Made by a program: the position numbers and the translations under genes. Under the pieces are notes generated by a model. It had not been told where the DNA came from. It did not search any database and saw only the letters and a program-made list of their open reading frames with translations. A stretch of 64,000 nt of DNA from Berberis thunbergii (Eukaryota > Streptophyta > Magnoliopsida > Ranunculales > Berberidaceae): positions 1 through 64,000 of the forward strand of contig QNQO01000545.1 in NCBI GenBank assembly GCA_003290165.1. The letters run 5' to 3'. Every line of letters starts with the position of its first letter. Position 1 is the first letter of the stretch. Of this stretch, positions 32,123 through 42,734 are shown in pieces.

Positions 32123-33342
32123 CATCATCATCATCAAAGCCCATTCCCGTGATTTTCGGGGTCGGCTACATGGATTTTGGTCCTCCAAGCAATGCGATCT
32201 TCCCACAGTTCCTCACCTAATCCAAGCTCCCTGATATCTTCATTCACCGTCTTCATCCAAGTTTTCAACGGTCGTCCCCTTCGTCTACACCCTCCATTAA
32301 CTTGCCAGTCAAAACATTTTCTAATTGGCGCCGTGCTTGGTCTCCTCCGCACATGACCAAACCAAGTTAAACGTCTTTCTCTAATTTTTTCCTCTATGGG
32401 CGCTACACCTAAGTATCTCCTAATTCTTTCATTTCTAATTTTATCTTTACGAGTTTTACCACCCATCCACCTTAACATACGCATTTCTGCTACTGCCATC
32501 CTATGCGTATGTTGTCCCGTAGTGGCCCAACATTTTGAACCGTATAGCATGGCTAGTCGAACAATTGTCTTATAGCATTTCCCTTTTAGCCTTGCAGGCA
32601 TCCTTCTATCGCATAATACTCCTGACGCCATTCGCCTTTTCAACCAACCAGCTTTAATCTTATGGTCTACATTTGCTCCAATAGCCCCATTATTTTGAAT
32701 TATAGACCCTAGATATCGAAAAGCCTCACACTCCGAGACCTCGACACCTTCAATCTCAATTGCATTACTTCTTCCTCTTGGTTCACACCCAAAGTTGCAC
32801 ACTAGATACTCCGTCTTCGAACGGCTAATTCTAAAACCTTTACTCTCTAAAGCCTCCCGCCACTTAACTAATTTCTGACCTAAACCTGCACTAGTCTCAT
32901 CCATTAAGACAATATCATCTGCAAATAACATACACCAAGGTACATCTTCTTACAGATGTCTCGTCAACTCATCCATGACCAAAGCAAAGAGATATGGACT
33001 TAATGCCGACCCTTGATGTAGTCCTACTGTCACTGAAAATTCACTAGACATCCCACCTACTGAGCGAACACTTGTTACAACCCCTTCATACATATCCTTA
33101 ATGATATCGACATAACATTGAGACACTTTCTTCCTTTCAAGCACCCACCAAATTAACTCCCTGGGGACCCTATCATATGCTTTCTCCAGATCAATAAAAA
33201 CCATATGCAAACTCTTACGTGCCTCTCGATATTTTTCTATAGTTTGCCTAAGCAGGAAGATGACCTCCGTAGTAGACCTACCTGGCATAAATCCAAATTG
33301 ATTTTCCGAAATCGTGGTTAAACTCCTAAGTCTTTGTTCTAT
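32123..33342 (-). mobile_element. RTE-clade LINE, 5'-truncated, 10-bp TSD
   Basis: A reverse-transcriptase fragment on the minus strand ends in a (ATC)n-like tail (TCATCATCATCATCAAAGCC on the plus strand). It is bounded by AAAGATGACT at 32,113-32,122 and 33,343-33,352. A perfect 10-bp duplication plus a short simple-repeat tail is typical of RTE LINEs. The insertion is in the CACTA element, upstream of the REV1 exons. Confidence 0.9.
32134..33340 (-). pseudogene. RTE reverse transcriptase C-terminal half with one in-frame stop
   Basis: The protein starts near 33,340 (LRSLTTISENQFGFMPGRST) and continues VFIDLEKAYDRVPRELIWWV and VGLHQGSALSPYLFALVMDE, the palm motifs of RTE-clade reverse transcriptases. 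It then meets an in-frame stop at about 32,950. The same frame resumes with WCMLFADDIVLMDE (FADD catalytic motif), ETLESKGFR-type thumb sequence (here EALESKGFRISRSKTEYLVC) and the C-terminal HVRRRPSTAPIRKC region, stopping at 32,134. The endonuclease domain is missing through 5' truncation. One stop in some 400 codons suggests a young copy. Confidence 0.9.
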
Positions 33343-33753
33343 AAAGATGACTATTTAAGGAAAAATAGATGATTTTTTTTTCCCATTTCACATTGCATTT
33401 GGTGGGTTTTGGTTAGAGTGGTGAAGATCAGTAATTATATTACTAGGGTTTAGGTTATCTTAATGGCTTTGTAACTGAAAGAGTGTTGGAGATCCAATGT
33501 AATAAGCATTAAAGTCAACTGGGGGGGGGGGGTGTTGGGAGTGAATTTTTCCTTGGGTTTATGTTCCATTTGTTTTGGTAGATTCAGTTATGCATTTTAG
33601 TTGGGTGGTGAAATCAGCAATTAGTGTTACTAAGGTAAAACAAATCATGTTTATGTGACTAGCAATGAATCCAATTTAAATATTTGTAGTTGTTGAAAAA
33701 ATGTATTGCAACGTTCCAATTTTTTAGTAATTTTACCTGCATGTGATTTGTAG

Positions 33754-33846
33754 GAATCTCTTAGAAGGAACTTTGGTGCAAAGACTGGTGATATGTTGTG
33801 GAACTACAGTAGGGGAATTGATAATCGGCAAGTTGGAGAGATTCGG
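33754..33846 (+). pseudogene. REV1 DNA polymerase exon, displaced
   Basis: After a TTTGTAG acceptor the frame reads ESLRRNFGAKTGDMLWNYSR, then GIDNRQVGEI. This is the REV1 segment just after the helix-hairpin-helix region of this Y-family translesion polymerase. In the protein it follows the piece encoded at 36,985-37,091, yet here it lies 1.6 kb upstream of the first of the other REV1 exons. The exon order is therefore not colinear with the gene, which implies a rearrangement or two captures. Confidence 0.83.
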
Positions 33847-35444
33847 GTTTGGCAATAGTGTTCTTTGATTTCAATTGAAGAGAACATTTGTTTTGTTTCC
33901 CTGCTTATGCTTAGTTTAAATACCACCATCGGGTATTTTTTAATAATCAATAGTGGAATGCATTAGTGAAATTGTTTCTGTTGGAATTTTGTTAACAAAT
34001 AACAAGGCGTGCTTTAATGAAATGAATGTTCTCAGCATGTGATCCATTACAAACCCAAAAGATTCTTTGATGGACAGGAACTGCATTGTAAATCATTTTC
34101 ATGCATATATCTCAATTAGCTCTTGTTTGTTGTTTTGTGATCCATTACAATCATTATTGCTGACCTTGTGCTGACTTTAGCCATCCTTAAATTCCCTTCA
34201 TTGTTTATACTTTTTACGAACAATTGTTTTTTTTAATAATTACGATATGGCAAGATCAATGGCCCTTCAACTCTTAAGGTCTCTCTCTCTCTATCTTCTT
34301 GCACGTGCACGAATAAGATACGTGTATGACCACTTGGAATCTTGAAGAGCTAAATATATTCTTTGTCAATTATTTTTGTGCCTATTGGTCCTTGATTTTC
34401 ATGAAGTTGTTTTGACATGTCTGTTGAACCCAGTATCCATGCACGAAGAGAAGATTTCTACTTATTACTGATATATATATTTCATTTTAATCCTGCAATA
34501 AAATTTTAGGCTGTCGGCATTGCATTCCAATTGTTGGTCCAAAATCCAGTTAGATACTTTCCTAGTTTCTACCTTGCACTCTGATTGTTCAAAATTGACT
34601 GCATGAAAATCTGACAGTGCACAAAGTTTCGAATGGCTGGATAACCTTTTTCATCCTTGAATTGAATCTTTTAGATGAACCATCTTTACTGTCATATGTA
34701 TCAGAGTTGTATATATGTCATTTGTGTTGCTAACATCTTGAAAAAAACCCGTTGAAGATGGTTAGTGCAAAGCCACAATGATTGCAAAGCCCTATGAAGG
34801 CAACCCATAATGATTGCACCTTAGACAGTTTTAGGGTCTATACCCGATGTTTTTAGTAGGCCACAATAAGTTTACAAAGATAATTCCCTTGAAACAAATA
34901 AAATCAACTCCCCAGTAGAAGTGCTAGGCTCATAATAATTTTCATGGGACCAATACACGTGTGACATGTTATGATCAGTTATGTTACACATGGCTACACA
35001 AGTTACTCTGATCTAATTTTATCCTCGTGATTGTCCTTATTTATGATTTTGGGTATCTTGGGTAGCAAGATATCATTTAGCTATGACTTATTTGTGCACG
35101 CTCTACCATATGATTGGTGGCACTAGGTAAATGCATTACATTAGCTTAGCCTATGGTGAAAGATGTGTCTTATTCATCAGTCTTAATTTTTGTTCTACCT
35201 GATATTCTGTATTATTTAATCTTTCCAAATTAAGGTGGTTTTGTCGAAGTTGTGAAATGTTATCTGGATGGTGTTTAGCTTCTGGATCCTGCATTCATGG
35301 GCGATTTCTATGAGTACTGTAGTGATTACATAGATTTTCTCGAGAGACTCTTGTGTTCAGAAAATTTTATCTTATCTTATGCTTGGATTTGCTTGTTTAA
35401 CTTGGATGTTTGAAAATTGAAATGATAATTGCATCCTGTTGCAG
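33847..35444. other. Non-coding DNA between REV1 pieces
   Basis: AT-rich intron-like DNA with a (CT)n run at 34,281-34,293 and a short imperfect duplication (GCAAAGCC..AATGATTGCA) at about 34,770-34,830. No gene is recognised. Confidence 0.4.
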
Positions 35445-37091
35445 GACTTTTTTTGTAGCTGTTGTCATCCGGAACCTTCCTGAGTTGCAAGATAAGCCTG
35501 TAGTTGTGTGTCGTTAAGATAGTCCGAGAGGGACAGCTGAAATTTCCTCTGCAAACTATCCTGCACGAGATTATGGTTCGTAATATATGTCGAACGCTTC
35601 ATATATTATTTAGTTTGTCATTTATAAATTAAATTTTTTTGATGTTTATGGATCATTTTGTGCTGATGATTTATTTATTTATATAGGAGCAAAGGCTGGG
35701 ATATTTGTTAGAGATGCCAAAGCTCTTTGTCCTCACCTTGTCATTCTTCCATATAACTTTACTGGATATGAAAAGGCAAGTGCTGGAGTAGGGTTCAAGG
35801 ACGAGTATAATTTTTTCCCCCTTTTTTGTTCATAGGTTCCGTTGTTTCATAAAGAAATCTGCATGTCAAAAATATTTTCTCTATTAATTGTTGTTGTTAG
35901 TTTGCATTTCGAAAATATAAAATCAATTTCAAATAATCAAATATAAGTGTTTTTCTAAATAGAACATGTTACATACCATTCATTGTGGTGGTGGTGAATG
36001 GGGCTTGGTGGCCGGTTGCAATGGTAAGGATGCTGTAGGTAGTTGTACAGTGTGGTGGTGCCATGGTAGTGATAGTTTTGGTAATGTTGTTGGTGGTTGT
36101 GATGATGACTGGTGTGAGGTTTGCCTGGTTGCGGTTTTGTGGTAGTAGTGATCGTGGCAGTGGTGGTGCTTGTTGTGGAATTAAGGTGGGTCTTTGTAGT
36201 GTGGATATCCTAGAGGTGGTGTGATGGTAGCAATGGTGGAGTTTAAGTGGTGTGAATAAGAAACATTGGTTGAATTCCATGTAATAGGACCTTTAAAACA
36301 AAACATTAGAGGTTGAATTTCCGTACACAATTTTTCCCACTACAAACAAGTTCTTATGACATTCTTACATGTCGCAGGTTGCTGATCAGTTTCATAACAT
36401 CTTGCACAAGCACTGTAACAAAGTGCAGGTATTTATATGGGGATACATTGAAATGTTCAATTCGAACCATCTTTCATTCCTCTTTAAGATTCATTCCCAA
36501 CAAGGTAACTTCTATTGGATATTTACAAGCTGTGAGTTGCGATGAAGTGTTTCTTGATGTAACAGATGGAGATAGCTTCAGTAATAAGAAAGGAGATCAT
36601 AGAAACTACAGGATGTACCGCAAGTGCTGGTGTTTCTGGAAATATGCTAATGGCCCGTCTAGCCACCAGAGCTACTAAACCAAATGGTCAATGCTACATC
36701 TCTCTTGAGAAGGTGAGGTTTGATGTTGCGGTCTTTTCAAAATTGTTGCTTGAAATTCTCTTTCCACTTCTGCAATGACTTTTTGAAAGCTAATGGCTTT
36801 TACCAAGTTATTAGCTAAAGTACTGGAGGTTAGTGCTTTCAAAATCATCAATTTGTTGATCACGGTGTATACTTGTGTATGTGTCCAATTATCGCATCAC
36901 TAATTTAAGTTAGTTGTTTAAAAATTGTGAAATTGGCATTTGTTGACCTTTAAGCCCTAGTTTGTTTAACATGTGGAAAGCTTTTTGGATGATCTTCCAA
37001 TTAAAGCACTTCCGGGCATTGGGCGTGTTTTAGAGGAAAGTTGAAAAAGCTGCACATTGAAACTTGCAGCCAACTACGTGCGATTTCAAAG
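35445..37091 (+). pseudogene. REV1 translesion DNA polymerase fragment, five exons, disrupted
   Basis: Five exons of REV1, a deoxycytidyl transferase used in DNA damage tolerance, are in order. 35,445-35,575 has FFVAVVIRNLPELQDKPVVV, a premature stop, then GTAEISSANYPARDY. 35,687-35,775 has AKAGIFVRDAKALCPHLVIL and NFTGYEK, with an unusual GC donor. 36,378-36,428 has VADQFHNILHKHCNKVQ. 36,529-36,712 has AVSCDEVFLDVTD (the catalytic acidic motif), a frameshift, then ETTGCTASAGVSGNMLMARL. 36,985-37,091 has DLPIKALPGIGRVLEE, a one-base loss, then LHIETCSQLRAISK. A stop and two frameshifts rule out function. About 180 codons of the palm/finger region are present. Confidence 0.9.
35985..36260. repeat. 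GTG-rich low-complexity stretch in a REV1 intron
   Basis: GGTGGTGGTG, TGGTAGTGATAG and similar triplets dominate. The minus-strand open frame here is His/Thr-rich and is a consequence of the composition, not a gene. Confidence 0.6.
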
Positions 37092-37563
37092 GTATTTTGG
37101 CCAGCTTTAAGCATATGCTTGCTTGTGCTTTCCATCCACTTCTTTTCCAAAGTGTTCTTAGTGCCGGATAGTTGTGTAAACTATCAACAATTCCATTCTT
37201 CTGTCACAGTTGCACGTGTATTTTGCATAAAGTAAGGTTTCTATGAATCAGCCTAGAGTGCTTCCGTTTTGGTCATTTGGTTTTTCATTTCCGTGTTTTG
37301 ACATTACCTATGTGGTGAAGAAACAAAGTGGCCTGTTATGATTATTCATTTATCAGTTTCTTGTGATCGTTATTTTGGAGGGATTTTTATATTACCATAC
37401 ATATATTTGCTTTAGATTGAAATTTTAATAATTTGGTACAACATGCTATGAAGTATTGGAATTATTGCTAATAACTCTACCACATTCTCTTCTTTCAACA
37501 GGATACACTTGTTTTCTTGATGCTAATGTAAATATGTGGAATTCCTCTTTTCATTTTGAAAAG

Positions 37564-38400
37564 GTGGCACTGTCCCAAGTGGATTCACAAATGAAGAATC
37601 TTCCTGCCACTGCTCAGGTAAGTTCTGAATGAACCTCTTGTTTCAGTAACAAAATTTTGAAGATTGATTCCAATACTGTTTTGCACGTTATGCTTTGTTA
37701 TCACTTTAGGTTGTTGCTCAACAAGGAAATATCTTGCGAAGTGTTTTAACCGTATGAAGGAGTGTGAAGAAAATCCAGAGGGGCCTCTTAGGTTCAGAGA
37801 ATCCGGATCGGTTTCAGCCATTCAGGTACATATATTTCTCTTGAAGTTCTTTATTTGCTAAGCATTGATTTCATCATGGCTCTTTCCTCAACTTCAGAAA
37901 CTAATTCTGATTGGTTCCTTCATCCCTTTCTGTGGCTATCTGAGATCCTCTGCCAATGCACTTAAAGTTCACAGAATAAGCATAGATGTAATAACTTCTT
38001 GATGTTGTAACTAAGGAGATTAATTTGCATTCTTTTTGTTATTATTCAAAGGTACCGGCATTTGGGACAGTTTGCTCCACTGGCAGGAAAGCAAACAGCA
38101 GCACAGTTGCCTGGTGATTTGGTTTCAATTAGTCACAGCTCACAGTGGCTATGGTATTCCGTTTATGCAAGGTAACCTTACGATTTAACTATTGTTTATT
38201 CACTATCACAATTATGAATTTTATTGAAATGTTTCATCTTTACCTTGAATGAACATAATATTTATTCTCTTTGATTGTCTTGCATCTTTTGCAGTAAGCA
38301 AGTCAGCTGGCGCACAAGGATGCTGGTGGTTACAGACTGGACTAGGAATTTATTTTCGGGAGAGACTCAAGTAGGATTTAAAACAACCATTGAGTTGTAG
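37564..38400 (+). pseudogene. External NAD(P)H dehydrogenase (NDB, type II) C-terminal fragment, four exons
   Basis: Four exons match the C-terminus of plant NDB-type alternative NAD(P)H-ubiquinone oxidoreductases of the inner mitochondrial membrane. 37,564-37,617 reads VALSQVDSQMKNLPATAQ. 37,710-37,825 has VVAQQG, a shift to YLAKCFNRMKECEENPEGPL and RFRE, and a further shift. 38,052-38,171 has YRHLGQFAPLAGKQTAAQLP and SSQWLWYSVYA. 38,295-38,400 has KQVSWRTRMLVVTDWTRNLF and ends at a natural-looking stop. About 130 of some 580 codons are present. Splice sites are clean. At least two frameshifts in the second exon make it non-functional. It directly follows the REV1 piece, from a different gene. 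Confidence 0.88.
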
Positions 38401-38945
38401 ACGACATCAGAACAGGAGATCATTTGACTATCACACTAGTTAGATTTCTTGTATGCTTACCAATATTTTTTCATACTTGGAAGACCACTTCTTGATCATT
38501 TACTGTGGTCATAGCGATTTTGTTTTCATATATCCCTTTCATAGTGGGTATCGATTCTTCAATAATGAGTGGTTGTAATGGGGTTTTTCCCATATGATAC
38601 TGTTGTCTATAATGCGGTGATTAAATGATTCTTCATTAGTTTGCTGGCATCCGTATGATCTCCCATTGAAATTCGGTTGATTGGCTGCATAAACATCCGA
38701 ATATAATTTTCTAGAAATAAAACTTATAAGATGTAATAAAAAGTCATTTGATAGCAAATGAAATTAAAAAAAAAAAAAAAAAATTTGCTATGTATACCTA
38801 CCATAGCGCTTCTAAATTGCTATCGTAGAGTCTGCCATAGCGTTTCTGAAACTCTATAAAAAGCCAACTTATTGCTTAGGCAGACTCAGCGTTTGCTAAA
38901 ACGCTATGGTATGAAACGCTATGAATGGCCTTTTTTCTTGTAGTG
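38401..38945. repeat. Right part of the family-B CACTA element
   Basis: Non-coding DNA, an A21 run at 38,765, then subterminal repeats CCATAGCG, AGCGTTTCTGAAAC and AAACGCTATGG ending TTTTTTCTTGTAGTG at 38,945. Confidence 0.7.
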
Positions 38946-40518
38946 CTCAGGGTGTCAATAGAATCCGAGTCTTGTTTTTTTCCTTCACTTTCCTCTTTTA
39001 GCCGATGAGCTACCAATTTTGGTTGGTTTGTTACATTTTGAATCTGTATTGTTGAAATCAACTTTGTGTTCTCATGTAAATGATTGGATTCATTTGATTG
39101 TACCATTACCAACAGTGCTGTGAATTCCAGATAAGAGATATTAATGACAAGAAGCTATTGCATTTATGTTTATTAATCGATAATGTATTTCATCCACGAT
39201 TAAGTAATTTTCTTTCCGCCATTTTGACAAAAAGTGTGGGTTGGTTCGTAACAAATTGCACATAATTTCACATCTAAATATAAGAATGACAAAATACTAA
39301 GACTATGCAATTCAATAGATAAATGCAGTAAGTCATTCAAGTACCTCATCATCGTTACCTTTACGTAATGAGAGTCTAAATTGTTTAGATCAGAGTGTAG
39401 AATTGTCTTGTACCAAAAAAAGCACCACGTAATTGTTGCCAGTATTCCTTAATTTGCATGACACTACTGTGAACTGTCTCAATTCTTGAACAAGTTTTCA
39501 GATCATGAAGTTTCGCTTATTACCAATTGTATTTGATTCCTTTCATCAATCTCACAAGCCTGTTTCATAAATTTCTAAAAGTTAATTTACATCTTTTTCT
39601 TCTGAACCATAAATAATTCAACTAGTCTCAACAGTTACAATGAGGGGAGGAAAGCCTGGATCAACTGCTAGCAGATGCACATCATCAGATGCAGTAACAA
39701 CCCTAAACTCTAGATGTGCCAAGCTTTATTTCAAAAAGGCGACGCAAAAGGAAAACTTGTAGAACGCTGACTGCAATAAGGGCTGCTGATTCAAACATTG
39801 CTTTGTGGATTGCTCTGCTGCTCATTCCTTCATTCACTGTCACCAAATCATATGAAAACTAGTCAATGCACTAAAGGAAAAAAAAAACTAAAAACATTCA
39901 AGATTTATATTCAAAAACTTTTGGGTCTGTTCGTGAATATTCACCATGTTAATATTGGTACCGATATATACCTGTTGGCCCTATGGCAGCCAGTTACAGG
40001 AATCTAAAGCATCTGACAGGCATAAGGATTATATTGCTCACTAAAATGTAACTAACCAAGTGTTGGGAGATCTACTATAGATTCAAAGGTATAACAAATT
40101 AAATTAGGATTCTAATAAGTACCTATTACCTGGCGATCAGTTTGAGCCTCTAGCCAATGTTGTTCAAACTGGATAAATTAAAAAGCTTCCTCTAACCTTG
40201 AGATTTGTTCCAACAATGGGTTGAAATGCTCTGTACGCATCATCCGCAGTTAGCAAACCTCTTGTTTGCATCAATTTGGAGTTCACAAGAAATGTGATAA
40301 AACTTTATCAAACTAGATGTCTCCCCATCTTTTGCATGTTGATCAAAATATGTAAAATGTCCGACGTGAACATCAAAGGCGAAGTTTCGTGATAAGGTGA
40401 CTTGTTAGTGAAGCAAAATTGATGAAGACGTTTATTCTGAATATGCATCCCAAACAAGACTCGAGGTCGCCGAACACCACAACAAATCAATTTACATCAA
40501 TTATTTCTTCATCCCTAT
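38946..40518. other. Interior of the 12-kb Mutator-like element, right of the CACTA insertion
   Basis: No gene recognised. A minus-strand frame at 40,490-40,308 begins MICCGVRRPRVLFGMHIQNK; I cannot relate it to a family. The rest is AT-rich. Confidence 0.35.
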
Positions 40519-41479
40519 ATTGAACAAAAACAAAAGGAAATATCAAATTAGGTTATCATGAATCTAAAAGAACACTAATGTTGTTCTTTCCCATTATTAT
40601 AACAAATAAACATAACATAATTAACAAAAGGATTACATCTTTGCACATAATCTAATCTACCAACACCCAATAACATTTGATAAAAAATAAAAACTAACCA
40701 AATTATTAAATGTCCACATATTCATTGAATCAATATGGAAGAAAAATAGAATCTCAGATCAAAATGAAACACAAATCACAACAACAACAACAAATTTCTA
40801 TCAATACCCATTTGATTTCTAACCAAATCTACAAATGGGGTTGATGAAAAATGAGAAAGAAAAAAAGTGTTTGACTGGGTTCTTACCGTCATGAATCCCA
40901 GATAGAGATATAAAGATTGGAGGAAGGAGGGAGAGATGAAAAAGAAAATTTCCTCAAATAGCTCTACATGTAAATGAAACAGAGGAGGAGATTTTATATG
41001 AGTTGAAGGACGAGATCTGAGTTATTCTCAACAATGAAGGCGAGATTTGAGGAGCATCTGAGTTGTTGTTCTTGTTCTCAACAATGAAGGCGAGATACGA
41101 GGAGCCTCTGAGTTCTTGTTCTCAACAATGAAGGCGAGATCTGAGGAGCATCTGAGTTCTTGTTCTCAACTGAGCATCTGAGCATTTGAGTTTTGGAGCC
41201 AAAATTTGGAGCCGGGCGAGATCTGGTTTCTGGTTCTCCTTCTTTGGAGCCAACAATGAAAATGAAAAATCGGATTTCGAGCAAGCCAAGTTTGGAGCGC
41301 ACCAAATCTGGGTTCCGTTTCGAGTTTGAAGCCAAAAATGAAAGTGAAAATGAAATGCAAAAAGAAAGAACTCATTTCTTTGCCTCCAAATGCGGTGCAC
41401 GTGCCCAAGACCTTCCAATGCGCACGTGCCCAGGAGGGTCGAGGCAGTCTCCCAGGCGTTCTACCCAGGCTGTGTAGAA
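40519..41479 (-). repeat. Right terminal inverted repeat of the 12-kb element
   Basis: Reverse complement of 29,471-30,457 with scattered differences, for example in the number of CTCAACAATGAAGGCGAGAT units (41,020-41,140). Open frames on either strand are mirrored in the left copy and are not genes. Confidence 0.8.
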
Positions 41480-41824
41480 TTTTTGGTTTTTTGGGGAAGG
41501 GGACCTCTTCTTTTCGATCTGAGGAAGGGGAAGAAAAGGGGACCTCTTCAAGCTCGATCTAGGAGAGGGCTGACTTTTTCTTATTTTTGGGGGAGAAAAG
41601 AGGAAGAAAAGGGGATTTTTTTTCTTCTTTTCGGGGGCATGGGAACCTAACGCTGTGAGAGGGCTGATTGTTTCCTCGATTTTGGTGGCAATTTGAAGAT
41701 GTGTGATCTTCACGTGCAGAGGAGGCAACCTTGCATCATTCTGGCGCTAGGACCTCTCTCCCTAGAATTTTTGCTCACTTTATATTCACTGTGAGAGTTT
41801 CTCTCTTCTATTCTAGCTCTTCTA

Positions 41825-41973
41825 GGCGTCGAGGAAACGGGCGAGGGGTGGGTATTACCACTCACCCCCCTCGAGATTCGCGAAGTTGTGCATCTTGAGG
41901 GCACAAGCACACATCTTGAGGGGGATGAGCGGTCACACCCGCCCCCTCACCCGTTTCCTCGCCATTTAGAATT
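41825..41973. repeat. Foldback element, second family, copy 2
   Basis: GGCGTCGAGGAAACGGGCGA is mirrored by CACCCGTTTCCTCGCC, with inner arms GGGGTGGGTATTACCACTCA and ATGAGCGGTCACACCCGCCC. It is related to 29,259-29,364. Confidence 0.72.
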
Positions 41974-42734
41974 TCGCCTTCTATTCTTCTTCAATAAGCA
42001 AAGCAAAAGACTGCAAATACCTCTTTCTTCACTTGTTGTAAATTGTACATCTCTTCACCTTTACCATCTGTTCTTGTTTCTGAAACCCTTTTAGCTAAGA
42101 ATCCCACTTCTTCAGTGGAGGCACTTGAACAAGAAAGTTTCATAAGGTACCCTTTGTTTTTCTTCATAAATGGAGTTTTTGGGTTCCTTTTGATTATGTT
42201 GTGTGAATTTGGAATTTTGTTAGTTTAAAACGGCTTGATTAGTTCATGGGGTACTGTTAAATGATGGGTTTTTGATAGTTTGTTTGAATAAATTTTATTT
42301 TGGGTTCGCTTCCTCTACTTTCATTTTAGCTCCGTTTTGAAATTAAGAATTTGGGATGAAATGTTTCTCTTCCAGGGGATTAGGGTTTTCTCCTCTGAAC
42401 ATATCTGTGTAAATAGGGATAATGGAGGAAATGCAAAGAAGGATTCCCACATCATGTTAATGAGTTTATATGAGCGTATAAGTCTTTATATGTTAATGAA
42501 CAATATTTGTGTATACAATATTTTTGCTTGCAAGGAGTTACAACTTACAGCGTGCAGTTTGTTGTTGCTTGTTACAGGCAACGCATCCTCATGTAGTCAC
42601 CACTTTCCCATGGGTTTATCTTTTATTACCATTGTTTTAGTGCACCAGCTGCAAAGTCAGGAGCATTGTTCTTCTTTGACATGGCGATTCTATTTGTTGT
42701 TTATTAGGCAGTCTTCTGGCAGGTGCCCCCTTCA
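41974..42734 (+). other. Possible unknown gene fragment (transit-peptide-like exon)
   Basis: At about 42,040-42,146 a frame reads CKLYISSPLPSVLVSETLLA, then KNPTSSVEALEQESFIR, before a possible GGTACC donor. It is Ser-rich and could be the start of a plastid protein. A later stretch near 42,575 (ATHPHVVTTFPWVYL) follows a TTACAG acceptor. Neither is recognised. A captured fragment is possible but unproven. Confidence 0.3.

Larger units (their letters stand above)
30891..38945 (+). mobile_element. Pack-CACTA element (family B), 8,055 bp, TSD CTC
   Basis: The left end CACTACAACACAAGTGC and right end TTTTTTCTTGTAGTG are flanked by CTC at 30,888-30,890 and 38,946-38,948. The left end is very close to the inverted right end of the 47,087-49,208 element (CACTATAACACAAATGC), so they are one family. 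Right subterminal repeats of the type AGCGTTT..AACGCTAT lie at 38,790-38,930. Cargo on the plus strand is REV1 and an NDB-type dehydrogenase. An RTE LINE has inserted. No transposase is seen. Confidence 0.85.
29465..41485. mobile_element. Mutator-like element with ~1-kb terminal inverted repeats, 12,021 bp
   Basis: The ends are CAAAACTTCTACACAGCC (left) and the inverse of CAAAAATTCTACACAGCC (right). The inverted similarity continues for almost 1 kb. The flanks are GTTTTTTTGG (left) and GTTTTTTGG (right), a 9-bp duplication differing by one T. The arm of the surrounding element reads through across this site. Long terminal repeats and a 9-bp duplication are typical of Mutator-like elements. 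No MURA-type transposase is seen. The interior is mostly a CACTA insertion. Confidence 0.72.
27560..41800. mobile_element. Mutator-like inverted-repeat element with a COBRA exon, split by later insertions
   Basis: Sequence at 27,820-27,985 recurs in reverse complement at 28,962-29,036 (TTCAAATTCGTCCACCA / TGGTGGACGAATTTGAA) and 29,380-29,455 (CCACCCAAAAGCTACAATC / GATTGTAGCTTTTGGATGG). The right arm then continues beyond the 12-kb insertion at 41,486 (TTTTTTGGGGAAGGGGA). Weaker inverted similarity reaches about 41,780. The core between the arms holds a COBRA exon. This fits a Pack-MULE, but I did not find a 9-bp duplication, so the outer boundaries are approximate. Confidence 0.45.

Noticed and set aside
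35969..36280. 103-codon His/Thr-rich open frame, minus strand
   Set aside because: A by-product of a GTG-rich low-complexity stretch inside a REV1 intron.
36338..36352. CACTACAAACAAGTT as a possible additional CACTA left end
   Set aside because: It lies in a REV1 intron, has no subterminal repeats after it, and no partner end with a matching 3-bp flank was found.
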